Below, in pieces: positions 27,111 through 35,777 of a stretch of DNA of 64,000 bases. The notes under the pieces were generated by a model. The model was not told the DNA's origin. It saw only the letters and a list, made by a program, of their open reading frames with translations, and made no database searches. Position 1 is the stretch's first letter, and every line of letters begins with the position of its first letter. The DNA comes from Didemnitutus sp047777955 (GTDB lineage Bacteria > Verrucomicrobiota > Verrucomicrobiia > Opitutales > Opitutaceae). The position numbers and the translations under genes were made by a program. The stretch spans positions 4,278,001 through 4,342,000 of the forward strand of contig NZ_CP180537.1 in NCBI RefSeq assembly GCF_047777955.1. Direction: 5' to 3'.

Positions 27111-28978
27111 TCAGAGCAGCGAGATGCCCTTCGGGACGCGAACGATGGTCGTGCCGGCGATCTTGTCGTGCCAGCTCTGCTTCTCGTCGTCGAATGCGAC
27201 CCAGATGAAACCGAGGCCGGCGCAGAAGAACGAGAGGAAGGCGGAGAGCGCGCGCACCACGGCCACGCCCCAGTCGATCTCGCGATCGTCGAGGCGCACG
27301 ACCTTCAGGCCGCACACGACGCCGCCGATGGTGGTGCCCTTGAGCTTCCACATCACGGCGCTGTAGGCCGCGAGCGTGACGAAGAGCGGGGCCGGACCGC
27401 GGCTCATGAAGCTCAGCACGCCGAGCGTGAGGGCGATGATCATGAAGTCGAGGAACGCCGCCGCGACGCGGATCCAGAATCCGGCGCGCGGCAGGGTGGC
27501 GGCGGAGAACGCCGGCACGGCCGCGGCGCCGTAGACGGGCGGGACGGGCTCCGGCGCCGGCGCGACCGGGGGCGGTTCGACCACGGGCGTCGCGGTGGCG
27601 CCGAAGCCGGCGCTTTGCGCGGGCATCGGCGGCGTGGCCGCCCCGAAGGTCGTCGCCGCCGGCGCCGCGGGAGCGGCGAAGCTCGGGGCGACCGCCGCCG
27701 CGGCGGCAACCGGCGCGGGCTTGGGCGGGCGGCTGCTCTTCATCGAGAGGGCGATCGTGTAGATCACGGCGCCGGTGCCGAGGATGCCGAAGATGGCGCG
27801 GATGATGAAGCCGCCGACCGGGATGGTGTAGAGCAGCATCGTGACGACGCCGCCGATGAACACGGTGAAGAAGGCGTGCGAATACGCGCCGTCGCCGATG
27901 AGCTTGGTGAAGCGCCGGCCGAGCCAGGCAAGCACGGTGGCCTTGCCGAAGAGCCCGGCGAAGAACAGCGCCATGGCGAGAAAGGGGATGACCACGACGC
28001 CGATGCCGGTGATGGCGAGCAGCACGATGAGGATCGGGCTGAGCAGCATGGCCAGCAGCGCGGCGAGGAGCGTGCCGCCGGGGCGTTGCTCCAGCGTCTC
28101 GGCGCAGCGGTCGATGCCCTTCGGGAAGAGCAGCGCGAGGAGCGCGTAGAAGGCGAGGAAGCAGGCGGCGACGCCCCAGGCCCAGCCGAGGTGTTCGCCG
28201 AAGCCGAGCGGGCGGCCCCAGAGCAGGCACTTGCTCACCCAGGCGCGCAGCCACTCGAAGCCGCCGAAGGGACCGAAGCCGCCGATCTGCTCGACGCCGC
28301 CGTGGATGACGGAGCCGGGCTCGCGGATCACGCGGCCGAGCACGCAGACGACCTGGTCGCCGACCTCGGCGTTGGGCCCGAGAATGACGTCGCCGAGCAC
28401 GGCCACGACCGTGCCTTTGACTTTTCCGTTCACTCGCGTCGTGCCGAGGATCGAGACGGCCGCGTCGCCGACGGTGCCGTTCACGGTCGTGTCGCCGTGG
28501 ATCGAAACCGCCGCGTCGAGGACGGTGCCGTCGACGGTGGTGTCACCCATGATCGAGACGGCCTGCTGCCACTCGCCGCCGGCGGGCACGGTGTGGCTGC
28601 CCATCTCGGCGCGCTCGATGCCGTTGGCCGGGCCGGTGCCGCGCGGGCGCTTGGCCTTCTTGGCCTTGACCGGCTTCTGGTCTTTCGACTCTGCGGACGG
28701 CGCGAGCTCGCGCAGCGGCGCCTCGTCGGTCTTGGTGACCTCCGCGGCGGGCGCGGGCTCCTCGGACTTCTGGGAGGCCTCGGCCGGCGCGACCGCGGGG
28801 ATTTCTCCTTCTCGTCGGTGGGGGCGACGGCTTGGTCGGCGGGCTGGGCGGGTTCGACGGTGGCAGGTTTCTCCGGCGCGGGGGCGGGCGGAGGGGCCTC
28901 CTGCGCACGGAGCGCCGGCAGGGTTGCCAGCGCGAGCGCAAGCCAGAGGGTAAGCAGGCGGAAGCGGGTCTGGTTCAT
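27111..28978 (-). CDS. Exported bactofilin-like / RDD-domain membrane protein, one-base frameshift
   Basis: From ATG 28978 there is a signal peptide (MNQTRFRLLTLWLALALATL...), then a Pro/Ala/Glu-rich linker. Next comes a beta-helix-type run of VSIMGDTTVDGTVLDAAVSI repeats like polymer-forming bactofilins (about five turns), several membrane helices (GVVVIPFLAMALFFAGLFG and others), a second Ala/Pro linker, and a C-terminal RDD membrane domain (GFWIRVAAAFLDFMIIALTL ... GTTIGGVVCGLKVV). The frame breaks in the linker near 28797-28803, after PTDEKEK. One added base there joins the two parts into 622 residues. It follows the putative anti-sigma gene by 10 bases, which suggests an envelope function controlled by the sigma factor. 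Confidence 0.75.
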
Positions 28979-28988
28979 GGGAGGCAAA

Positions 28989-29585
28989 TCAATTGGGCCG
29001 GTAGAGCGCGCGATAGGCGACGGCGCCGAGGCCGAAGAAGGCGACATACATCGTGGCGAGGAACGCGAGGCCGCCGTAGAGCCACAGCGACGGGATGGCG
29101 CCGACCTGCGCGCCGACGAAGTCGACGGTCCAGGCGGCGGCGTGCCACAGTTTGGTGAAGAGGCTGAGGCGCTCGCCGGCCTCGGCGGCGACCTTTTCCG
29201 GATTCACGCCGGAGAGCAGGGAGTAGGAGGCGGCGACCGCGGTGCCGGCGAACGCCGTGGCGACGAACGCGAACGCGGCCTTCACGGCCGCCGGCCAGTA
29301 GCTCCAGCTCTTGTGCCACCAGGCGACCTGGCTGCGCTGCTCGATGGCGGCGAAGACGCGGGCCTCGAGCGTGCGCGGGGCCCGGCGCGGCGGCAGGGCG
29401 CGGAGTTCGCGGTGGACGAGCTGCTCGAGCTGCGCGGGCGAGAGCGCGGCGGAGGTCTGGCGGGCGGCGAGCTTGGCCTGGAAACGCGCCTCGAAGCCCT
29501 CGGGCGCCTTGCGCGACGGGAGCGCGCGGAGCTCGCGGTGGATGAACTGCTCGAGTTCGTCAGGATTCATTTTCTCGGGATTCAT
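28989..29585 (-). CDS. Putative anti-sigma factor with duplicated N-terminal module (198 aa)
   Basis: I infer the role from position (9 bases after an ECF sigma domain) and architecture. There is an N-terminal soluble part, then hydrophobic segments near residues 98-122 and 168-194 (SLWLYGGLAFLATMYVAFFG). The soluble part is a tandem duplication: LEQFIHRELRALPSRKAPEG at residues 11-30 is repeated as LEQLVHRELRALPPRRAPRT at 53-72, and the similarity runs about 29 residues. The usual zinc anti-sigma HxxxCxxC motif is absent and there is no Cys at all. It could be an anti-sigma of a non-zinc class or simply a membrane protein of the operon. Confidence 0.6.
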   Translation of the reverse strand: MNPEKMNPDELEQFIHRELRALPSRKAPEGFEARFQAKLAARQTSAALSPAQLEQLVHRELRALPPRRAPRTLEARVFAAIEQRSQVAWWHKSWSYWPAAVKAAFAFVATAFAGTAVAASYSLLSGVNPEKVAAEAGERLSLFTKLWHAAAWTVDFVGAQVGAIPSLWLYGGLAFLATMYVAFFGLGAVAYRALYRPN

Positions 29586-29594
29586 GACGCGCGC

Positions 29595-31175
29595 TCAGGG
29601 TTGGAAGGTTTCGTGGGTGGCCACGCGGCGGACGAGGATCTTGGCGAGGGCCTCGCGGGCGCGGAGGATGTCGGTCTTCACCTTGGAGAGGGAGACGCCG
29701 AGCTTCTTGGCGATGTCCTCGTAAGGCATGTCTTCGAAATGGAACAGGACCAGCGGCACGCGCTGGTGCGGCGGGAGCTTCTCCAGCGCGAGCTCGATCA
29801 GCTCGCGGCGCTCCATCGAGTCGACGCCGTGGAAGAACGTGTCGGGCGCGGCGAACTCGACCTCCTTCTCCTCGCCCTCGTCGCTGCGGTGGACGAGGTC
29901 GGAGAAGAAGCTCCAGCGCTTCTTGTAGCGCTGGATGTGGTTGATCGACATGTTGGTCGCGACCGTCTTGAGCCAGCCGCCGGCGGTCGGGCTGCCGGCG
30001 AGCTTTTCCCAGTGTTCGTGCGCCTTGATAAAGACCTCCTGGGCAATGTCCTCCGCTTGCGTCTCATTGCCGATGAGACGCACGGCGGTGGAATAGACCA
30101 TGTCTTGGTAGTTGCGCATGAAGGTCGTGAAATCGGTCGGAGCGGCTACTTGCGGCAAAGCGTCAGTGGTGTGCACCGGTGGATCATCGTTCTTCCCCAC
30201 CACCCCGTTGGAGGGCTCCGAGTCGCAGTTTTTCTTCGCTGGCGCAGGCTCCACGGTCCTCACCCGGGCGAATTGCGCCTGGATATCGGCCGCCGTTTGA
30301 TGGGTCGAAGCCGCCCCGGCCGGCCCCGCCGCGTGCAGTTCATTCACAAGTGATTGCCGTTGAGAAAATAGCTTACTCGCGCGATCACGGGCGGACTCCA
30401 CCTGGCGCGGCTTCAAACCGAGGCGACCGAGTTTGGCGGGCGTCACGCCCCAATGCCGGATTTCGCCGGGCAACCCGCCGCGGTCGTCCGCCACCAGCGT
30501 CGAAGCGAGGTTGAGCAGACACGCGAGTGCCGGAGCGTCCGTCTGCTCCGGCGGGCAATAATGCCCGCGGATGCCCGCCACCACGTCGTCCGGGAAGCGC
30601 CATTCCTCCAGGATCATGCCGGCGATCTCCGGACTGCCGAGGCCGAAGAGCTTCGCCTCCCAGCCGAGATAGTCGCCATCCCGCACCGGATGCCACACGG
30701 CCGCGGGCACCTGGGCCTGCGCCAGCCGGTCGCAAACGAACAAGCCGACCGCGCGCATCAGGCCCGCCGTGTAGGCGGCGCGCTCGTCCATCTTGCACTC
30801 CCGAGCCAGCTGTTCGCACACAATGGCGGTCTTCAGCACGTGCGTGCGCAACTCGACCGCCTCGATGCCGTAGCTCTTCAACTCGGCGTCCGCCAGCTGT
30901 TCGCTCGCGATCAAGCCGACGAGTTGGAAGATTTCCCGGTAACCGAGCCGCGCCACCGCCTCCTCGACCGACGCCGTGCGCTGCTCGCCGCGGAACACCG
31001 CGCTGTTGCTCATGCGCAGCAGCCGGGCCGCGAGCGAGGTGTCGCGCTTCACCAGCTCCGCGACCTCGTCGAGCGGACACTCGGGATCGCGCAACCGCCG
31101 ACCCAGCTCGGCGAAAATGCGCGGGGCCGCCGGCATCGAGGCGGCGGTCTCCATGATTCTCTCCCGGATCTTCAT
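29595..31175 (-). CDS. HDOD domain fused to ECF-family sigma factor (526 aa); fusion may be artefactual
   Basis: Residues 14-210 form an HDOD domain (MPAAPRIFAELGRRLRDPEC, SLAARLLRMSNSAVFRG, LGYREIFQLVGLIASEQLA, HVLKTAIVCEQLA). Residues 350-420 are sigma-70 region 2 (FTTFMRNYQDMVYSTAVRLI, AEDIAQEVFIKAHEHW, WLKTVATNMSINHIQRYKKR). Residues 455-515 are region 4 (LEKLPPHQRVPLVLFHFEDM, YEDIAKKLGVSLSKVKTDIL). HDOD proteins are usually signalling scaffolds, and ECF factors redirect RNA polymerase. The linker (275-345) has lower third-position GC than the domains. One extra A in the A4 run at 30365-30368 would end HDOD at 30340 (278 aa, like the 280-aa HDOD at 51852-52694), leaving a 193-aa sigma from GTG 30176. 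It starts 4 bases after the racemase stop. Confidence 0.8.
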   Translation of the reverse strand: MKIRERIMETAASMPAAPRIFAELGRRLRDPECPLDEVAELVKRDTSLAARLLRMSNSAVFRGEQRTASVEEAVARLGYREIFQLVGLIASEQLADAELKSYGIEAVELRTHVLKTAIVCEQLARECKMDERAAYTAGLMRAVGLFVCDRLAQAQVPAAVWHPVRDGDYLGWEAKLFGLGSPEIAGMILEEWRFPDDVVAGIRGHYCPPEQTDAPALACLLNLASTLVADDRGGLPGEIRHWGVTPAKLGRLGLKPRQVESARDRASKLFSQRQSLVNELHAAGPAGAASTHQTAADIQAQFARVRTVEPAPAKKNCDSEPSNGVVGKNDDPPVHTTDALPQVAAPTDFTTFMRNYQDMVYSTAVRLIGNETQAEDIAQEVFIKAHEHWEKLAGSPTAGGWLKTVATNMSINHIQRYKKRWSFFSDLVHRSDEGEEKEVEFAAPDTFFHGVDSMERRELIELALEKLPPHQRVPLVLFHFEDMPYEDIAKKLGVSLSKVKTDILRAREALAKILVRRVATHETFQP

Positions 31176-31179
31176 AGTT

Positions 31180-31920
31180 TCACGTGCGGTGCGAGCCGGC
31201 CGATTTGTCTTTCATCAACCAGCGGGCAGCAGCGAGCGCATGGACCTCGGTGCTGTCGAAGATAGGTTCATGGAAATCATCGGGTTTTAGCAAGAGTCCA
31301 AGTTCCGACGACCCCAGCACGATCGCCTGCGCGCCCTGGGCGCGCAGCTCGCCGGCGAGCCGCAGCAGTGTCTCGCGCGACGACTCGCGCACGATGCCGC
31401 GGCAGACCTCGCCGTAGATGATGCGGTCGAGCTCGTCCAAATCGCGCGCGTGCGGCTGGAAAACGGTGATCGGCCGCCGCGGCCGGCCGGGCTCGGGCTT
31501 GTCCTTCGGGCGCTCGAGCAGGAAGTCATGTTCGAGGGTGAAACGTGTGCCCAGCAGCCCGACGCGCGTGACGCGGGCGGCGCGCAGCTCCTTCAGCACG
31601 GCATCGCCGAGGTGCAGCAGCGGGATGTCGACCGCCGCCTCGACGTGCTCCGCGACGTAGTGCATGAGGTTCGAGCAGATCACGACGCCGTCGGCGCCGG
31701 CCGCCTCGAGCCTGCGCGCGGCCTCGGCCAGCATGGCGCCGGCGTCGTTCCAGCGATTCTCCTTCACCAGCGTGTCGAGCGCCTGGAACTCGAGGCTGTC
31801 GATCAGCATCCGCGCCGTGTAGAGGCTGCCGAAGCGGCTGCGGACGGTCTCGTTGATCAGCCGGTAATAGAGGGCGGTCGACTCCCAGCCGATGCCGCCG
31901 ATGAGGCCGAGGCAGTTCAT
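31180..31920 (-). CDS. Aspartate/glutamate racemase family protein (246 aa), second Cys replaced
   Basis: Asp/Glu racemase fold: LGLIGGIGWESTALYYRLIN at the N-terminus, VVICSNLMHYVAEHVE with the first catalytic Cys, and AIVLGSSELGLLL at the second site. Family members normally carry CSNTMH and LGCTE. Here Thr is Leu in the first motif and the second Cys is Ser, so ordinary two-base racemisation may be lost or altered. ATG 31920. It ends 4 bases before the HDOD-sigma start and may be the first gene of that transcript. The substrate cannot be told; a D-amino-acid link to cell-wall stress would fit the neighbours but is only a guess. Confidence 0.85.
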   Translation of the reverse strand: MNCLGLIGGIGWESTALYYRLINETVRSRFGSLYTARMLIDSLEFQALDTLVKENRWNDAGAMLAEAARRLEAAGADGVVICSNLMHYVAEHVEAAVDIPLLHLGDAVLKELRAARVTRVGLLGTRFTLEHDFLLERPKDKPEPGRPRRPITVFQPHARDLDELDRIIYGEVCRGIVRESSRETLLRLAGELRAQGAQAIVLGSSELGLLLKPDDFHEPIFDSTEVHALAAARWLMKDKSAGSHRT

Positions 31921-32104
31921 GCAGGTGCGAAGGGGCGCATAGCCATCGTATATCGCTCATCGGATGCCGCCTCCTCCACGATGGCAAGCGGCGAGAAGAA
32001 AACGATTTTCTTACAATTAGAAGTCGTGAACGCGCCATTTTTAGGCCGCGGCCCGGTTGCGACTCGGAAGGCGCGCCGGACTATGGTGCCAACGCTTTCC
32101 CGCC

Positions 32105-35100
32105 ATGGCTCAATTCCTGACCCCGGACCCGAAAATTGAATCCGCCGTTCGCGCCAAGGGCGAACAGCTCTTCGCGCTCATGGACCAGCAGCCGCCGCCG
32201 GCGCTGTTCTCCAAGAAGGGCGCCTACGCCCGCCTCATGGACTGGTCGATGAAGGACCCGGCGTTCAAGACGCAGCTGTTCCGCTTCGTCGATGTCCTTC
32301 CCTCGCTCAATTCCTCCGGCGAAATCGTCCGCCACCTCCAGGAGTATCTCGGCGACAAGGCCGTCGAGTTGAACCCCGCGCTGAAGGCCGGCCTCGCCGC
32401 CTCGTCCTTCGCGCCCGCGCTCGTCGCCGGCCCGGTGAAGGCGCAGATCGTCGACATGGCCGGGCAGTTCGTCGCCGGCGAGACGGGCGAGGACCTGCTC
32501 AAGCAGATCAAGAAGAACATCAAGCTCGGCATCGCCACGACCATCGACCTCCTCGGCGAGGCGGTCGTGAGCGAGGAGGAGGCCGACGTGTTCCTCAAGC
32601 GCAACCTCGAGATCCTCGACTCGGTCTCGAAGTTCTACGCGAAGGAGCCCGAGCCGTGCTTCTCCGACCTCGGCCCGGACGGCAAAGCGTTCCCGCGCCT
32701 CAATCTCTCGGTCAAGATCTCCGCGCTCACGCCCGACGTCCATCCGGCCGATCCGGAGAACTCGATCAAGGCCCTCAAGCACCGCCTCCGCCCGATCCTC
32801 CGCCGCGCCATCGAGGTCGGCGCGCTGATCAACTTCGACATGGAGAGCTACAAGCTGAAGGACCTCACGCTGGCGCTCTTCAAATCCATCTTCGAGGAGC
32901 CCGAGTTCGCGCAAAAGCCCGCCATCGGCATCGCCATGCAGGCCTACCTGCGCGACTGCGAGCAGGACCTCCGCGACCTCGTCGCCTGGGCGCGCAAGAA
33001 CAACCGCCCGCTCAACATCCGCCTCGTCAAGGGCGCCTACTGGGACGCCGAGACGGTCAACGCGCAGGCACGCGAGTGGCCGATCCCCGTCTGGCAGAAG
33101 AAGCCCGAGTCCGACGCGAACTACGAGAAGCTCACCGTCTACCTGCTCGAGAACGCCGACATCATCACGCCGAACTTCGCCTCGCACAACGTCCGCTCCG
33201 TCTCGCACGCCATCGTGCAGGCCGAGCGCCTCGGCGTGCACCCGAAGCACTACGAGTTCCAGGCGCTCTACGGCATGGCCGACGAGCTGAAGGCCGCGCT
33301 GCTGCAGATGGGCCACCGCGTCCGCGAATACAGCGCCATCGGCGAACTCCTCCCCGGCATGGCGTATCTCGTCCGCCGCCTGCTCGAGAACACCTCCAAC
33401 GAAGGCTTTCTCCGCATCAAGAACATGGGCGAAGCCTCGAAGGAGCAGCTCCTCGGCAACCCGGTCAACGCCCTCGCCGCCGCCACCGAACCGCTCGCGC
33501 GCAAGCCGCGCCCGACCGGCGCGTTCATCAACGCCGCCAACACCGACTACACGCTCGCTGCCAACCGCGAGAAGCAGCGCGCCGCGCTGAAGAATTTCGA
33601 GGCGACGCAGCTGGGCAAGAAGTGGCCCGTCATCATCAACGGCAAGAAGGTCACCGACCGCCCGTTCCTGCCGTCCGTCAACCCCGCGCGTCCGTCGCAG
33701 GTCGTCGGCTACTGGGCCAAGGGCACGGTGCAGGACGCCGAGGACGCCGTCGCGGCGTCCGTCGCGTTCTTCCCGAAGTGGCGTGCCACGCCGGTCGACG
33801 ACCGCGCGAAGATGCTCGAGCGCGCGGCCGACATCATGGAGTCGCGGCGCATGGAGATTAACTCGCTGCTCATCCTCGAAGCGGCGAAACCCTGGGTCGA
33901 GGCCGACGCCGACACCTCCGAGGCGATCGACTTCCTGCGCTTCTACGCCGTCGAGATGCGCCGCATGGCCAAGCCCGTCGTCACGCAGAAGGTCCCCGGC
34001 GAACACTGCGTGCAGGTCTGGACGCCGCGCGGCGTCGGTGTGTCCGTCGCGCCGTGGAACTTCCCGCTCGCGATCCTCACCGGCCTCACGGTGGCGCCGC
34101 TCGTCGCAGGCAATTGCATGATCATCAAACCGGCGCGCCAGACCTCGATCATCGGCGCGTTCCTGATGGACATCCTCACGCAAGCCGGCGTGCCGGCGGG
34201 CGCGCTGCACTACCTGCCCTGCTCCGGCGCCGACGCCGGCGCGCACCTCGTCGCGCACCCGAAGATCGACTTCATCGCCTTCACCGGCTCGCGCGAAGTC
34301 GGTCTCGGCATCTACGAGGAGGCGGGCAAGACCAAGCCCGGGCAGCTCAACCTCAAGAAGGTCGTCTGCGAGATGGGCGGCAAGAACGCCATGATCATCG
34401 ACAACGACGCCGACATCGACGAGGCGATCCCGGCGTGCCTCTACAGCGCGTTCGGCTTCGCCGGCCAGAAATGCTCCGCGCTCTCGCGCCTGATCGTGCT
34501 CGAGGGCGTCTACGACAAATTCGTCGAACGCTTCCTCTCCGCCTGCCCGACGATTCCCGTCGGCGATCCGTCGCAACCCGGCACGATTGTGAATCCGGTC
34601 ATCGACGATGCCGCGCAGAAATCGATCCTCGGCTACATCGAAGCCGGCAAGAAGGAGTCGAAGCTCGCCTGGCAGGCCACGCTCTCGCCCGAACTGCTCG
34701 CGAGCGGCGGCTATTTCGTGCCGCCGACCGTGTTCACCGGCTGCAAGCCCGACCACAAGATCGTCCGCGAGGAAATCTTCGGGCCCGTCGTCGCGATCCT
34801 GAAGGCCAAGGATCTCGACGAGGCCTTCGCGATGGCGAACGACAACGACTACGCGCTGACCGGCGGCTTCTTCTCGCGCAGCCCGCGCGCCATCGCCCGC
34901 GCCCGCGAGGAATTCCTCGTCGGCAACCTCTACATCAACCGCGGCAACACCGGCGCGATCGTGGAACGCCATCCGTTCGGCGGCTTCAAGATGTCCGGCG
35001 GCGGCACCAAGGCCGGCGGCCGCGAGTATCTGGAAAACTTCCTCTTCCCGCGTCTCATCGCGGAGAACGTCCTCCGCCGCGGCTTCACGCCGCCGGAGGA

Positions 35101-35110
35101 GAACGAGTAA
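32105..35110 (+). CDS. putA: Bifunctional proline dehydrogenase / P5C dehydrogenase (1001 aa)
   Basis: Oxidises proline to glutamate in two steps. The FAD-type proline dehydrogenase barrel fills about residues 30-460 (LNLSVKISALTPDVHPADPE, FDMESYKLKDLTLALFKSI, AMQAYLRDCEQDLRDL, RLVKGAYWDAETV, ASHNVRSVSHAI). The aldehyde dehydrogenase half follows from about 500, with WNFPLAILTGLTVAPLVAGN, the general base Glu756 in CEMGGKN and the nucleophile Cys790 in AGQKCSALSR. No N-terminal ribbon-helix-helix is present, so it is not a self-regulating PutA. ATG 32105 (MAQFLTPDPKIES) is chosen over an upstream in-frame ATG. It ends at a strong terminator. Confidence 0.95.
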   Translation: MAQFLTPDPKIESAVRAKGEQLFALMDQQPPPALFSKKGAYARLMDWSMKDPAFKTQLFRFVDVLPSLNSSGEIVRHLQEYLGDKAVELNPALKAGLAASSFAPALVAGPVKAQIVDMAGQFVAGETGEDLLKQIKKNIKLGIATTIDLLGEAVVSEEEADVFLKRNLEILDSVSKFYAKEPEPCFSDLGPDGKAFPRLNLSVKISALTPDVHPADPENSIKALKHRLRPILRRAIEVGALINFDMESYKLKDLTLALFKSIFEEPEFAQKPAIGIAMQAYLRDCEQDLRDLVAWARKNNRPLNIRLVKGAYWDAETVNAQAREWPIPVWQKKPESDANYEKLTVYLLENADIITPNFASHNVRSVSHAIVQAERLGVHPKHYEFQALYGMADELKAALLQMGHRVREYSAIGELLPGMAYLVRRLLENTSNEGFLRIKNMGEASKEQLLGNPVNALAAATEPLARKPRPTGAFINAANTDYTLAANREKQRAALKNFEATQLGKKWPVIINGKKVTDRPFLPSVNPARPSQVVGYWAKGTVQDAEDAVAASVAFFPKWRATPVDDRAKMLERAADIMESRRMEINSLLILEAAKPWVEADADTSEAIDFLRFYAVEMRRMAKPVVTQKVPGEHCVQVWTPRGVGVSVAPWNFPLAILTGLTVAPLVAGNCMIIKPARQTSIIGAFLMDILTQAGVPAGALHYLPCSGADAGAHLVAHPKIDFIAFTGSREVGLGIYEEAGKTKPGQLNLKKVVCEMGGKNAMIIDNDADIDEAIPACLYSAFGFAGQKCSALSRLIVLEGVYDKFVERFLSACPTIPVGDPSQPGTIVNPVIDDAAQKSILGYIEAGKKESKLAWQATLSPELLASGGYFVPPTVFTGCKPDHKIVREEIFGPVVAILKAKDLDEAFAMANDNDYALTGGFFSRSPRAIARAREEFLVGNLYINRGNTGAIVERHPFGGFKMSGGGTKAGGREYLENFLFPRLIAENVLRRGFTPPEENE

Positions 35111-35183
35111 GCGACACCCCCGACCCGAAAGGGCGACAAGACCAAGCACACGCCATTGCTGGCTGTTAGCTCCCCAAGAAACT

Positions 35184-35219
35184 GGCGCGCCGCCCCCAAG
35201 CGGCGCGCCTTTTTCTTTT
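35184..35219 (+). terminator. Rho-independent terminator after putA
   Basis: Ten-bp GC-only stem (35184-35193 with 35200-35209), 6-base loop and a TTTTTCTTTT tail. It sits 74 bases beyond the putA stop. Confidence 0.93.
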
Positions 35220-35343
35220 CCCGCGCGATCCCGGAGGCCAACGGATGCGCAGGATTTCGCAGAAAGTTTCCGAGGGCGCGGACACGCGGGAGCGTTCCAC
35301 CCAGTGACGACCATCGCGTCGCCTCTTCATCAACTCTCCCGCC

Positions 35344-35676
35344 ATGAAAACCACCCGCCTCCTCATCCTCGCCGGCCTCTTCGCCGGCTTCTCCCTCATC
35401 GGCAACGCCGGCCAGACCGCGCAACTCTTCCGCCCCGGCGACAAGCCCTCAGCCGCTCCGAAAACCGCCGCGCCCGGCGCGTTCGCCTGCCCGTCATGCA
35501 AGGACGAATCCGTCCGCGTCACGCGCTTCGTCGGCCCGGTCAACCGCCAGCAGGTGCAGAGCGTCGAGGTCGCCCGAAAGCACTCGTGCCGCGCCTGCGG
35601 CTCGACGGTCGCCGCCGCCCACAACTGCGCCAATGAGCAAATGCCCGGCGCCTCCTGCTGCGCGGGCCGCTCCTGA
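35344..35676 (+). CDS. Exported small Cys-rich, zinc-ribbon-like protein (110 aa)
   Basis: The signal peptide MKTTRLLILAGLFAGFSLIG is followed by a short linker and a four-Cys knuckle: CPSC at about residues 50-53 and CRAC at about 82-85, spaced like a zinc ribbon. Further Cys residues follow in HNCANEQ and in a terminal CC (GASCCAGRS). No named family recognised. The next exported gene also ends in a CC motif (ACCGS), and both are on the same strand, which suggests metal handling (zinc or copper) or a redox role outside the cytoplasm. Confidence 0.68.
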   Translation: MKTTRLLILAGLFAGFSLIGNAGQTAQLFRPGDKPSAAPKTAAPGAFACPSCKDESVRVTRFVGPVNRQQVQSVEVARKHSCRACGSTVAAAHNCANEQMPGASCCAGRS

Positions 35677-35690
35677 GCCGTCTCTTCCGC

Positions 35691-35722
35691 GAGCGAAGCC
35701 GGCGCCCGGCTTCGCTCTGCCT
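35691..35722 (+). terminator. Probable terminator hairpin after the Cys-rich gene
   Basis: Perfect 12-bp stem (35691-35702 with 35706-35717) with a 3-base CGC loop, followed by TGCCTTTGG. The stem is strong but the T-tract is weak. Lies 15 bases after the stop. Confidence 0.55.
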
Positions 35723-35777
35723 TTGGCTCGATTCTTCGAGTGATCCGGCGCGCGCCGGCGTATTCCCTGTCATCCTC

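Noticed and set aside
27168..30353. A very long plus-strand open frame opposite the sigma run
   Set aside because: Arg/Gly/Glu-rich with no family similarity. It is the usual third-position shadow of GC-rich genes on the other strand; similar shadows lie opposite both receptors, putA and the beta-strand-repeat gene.
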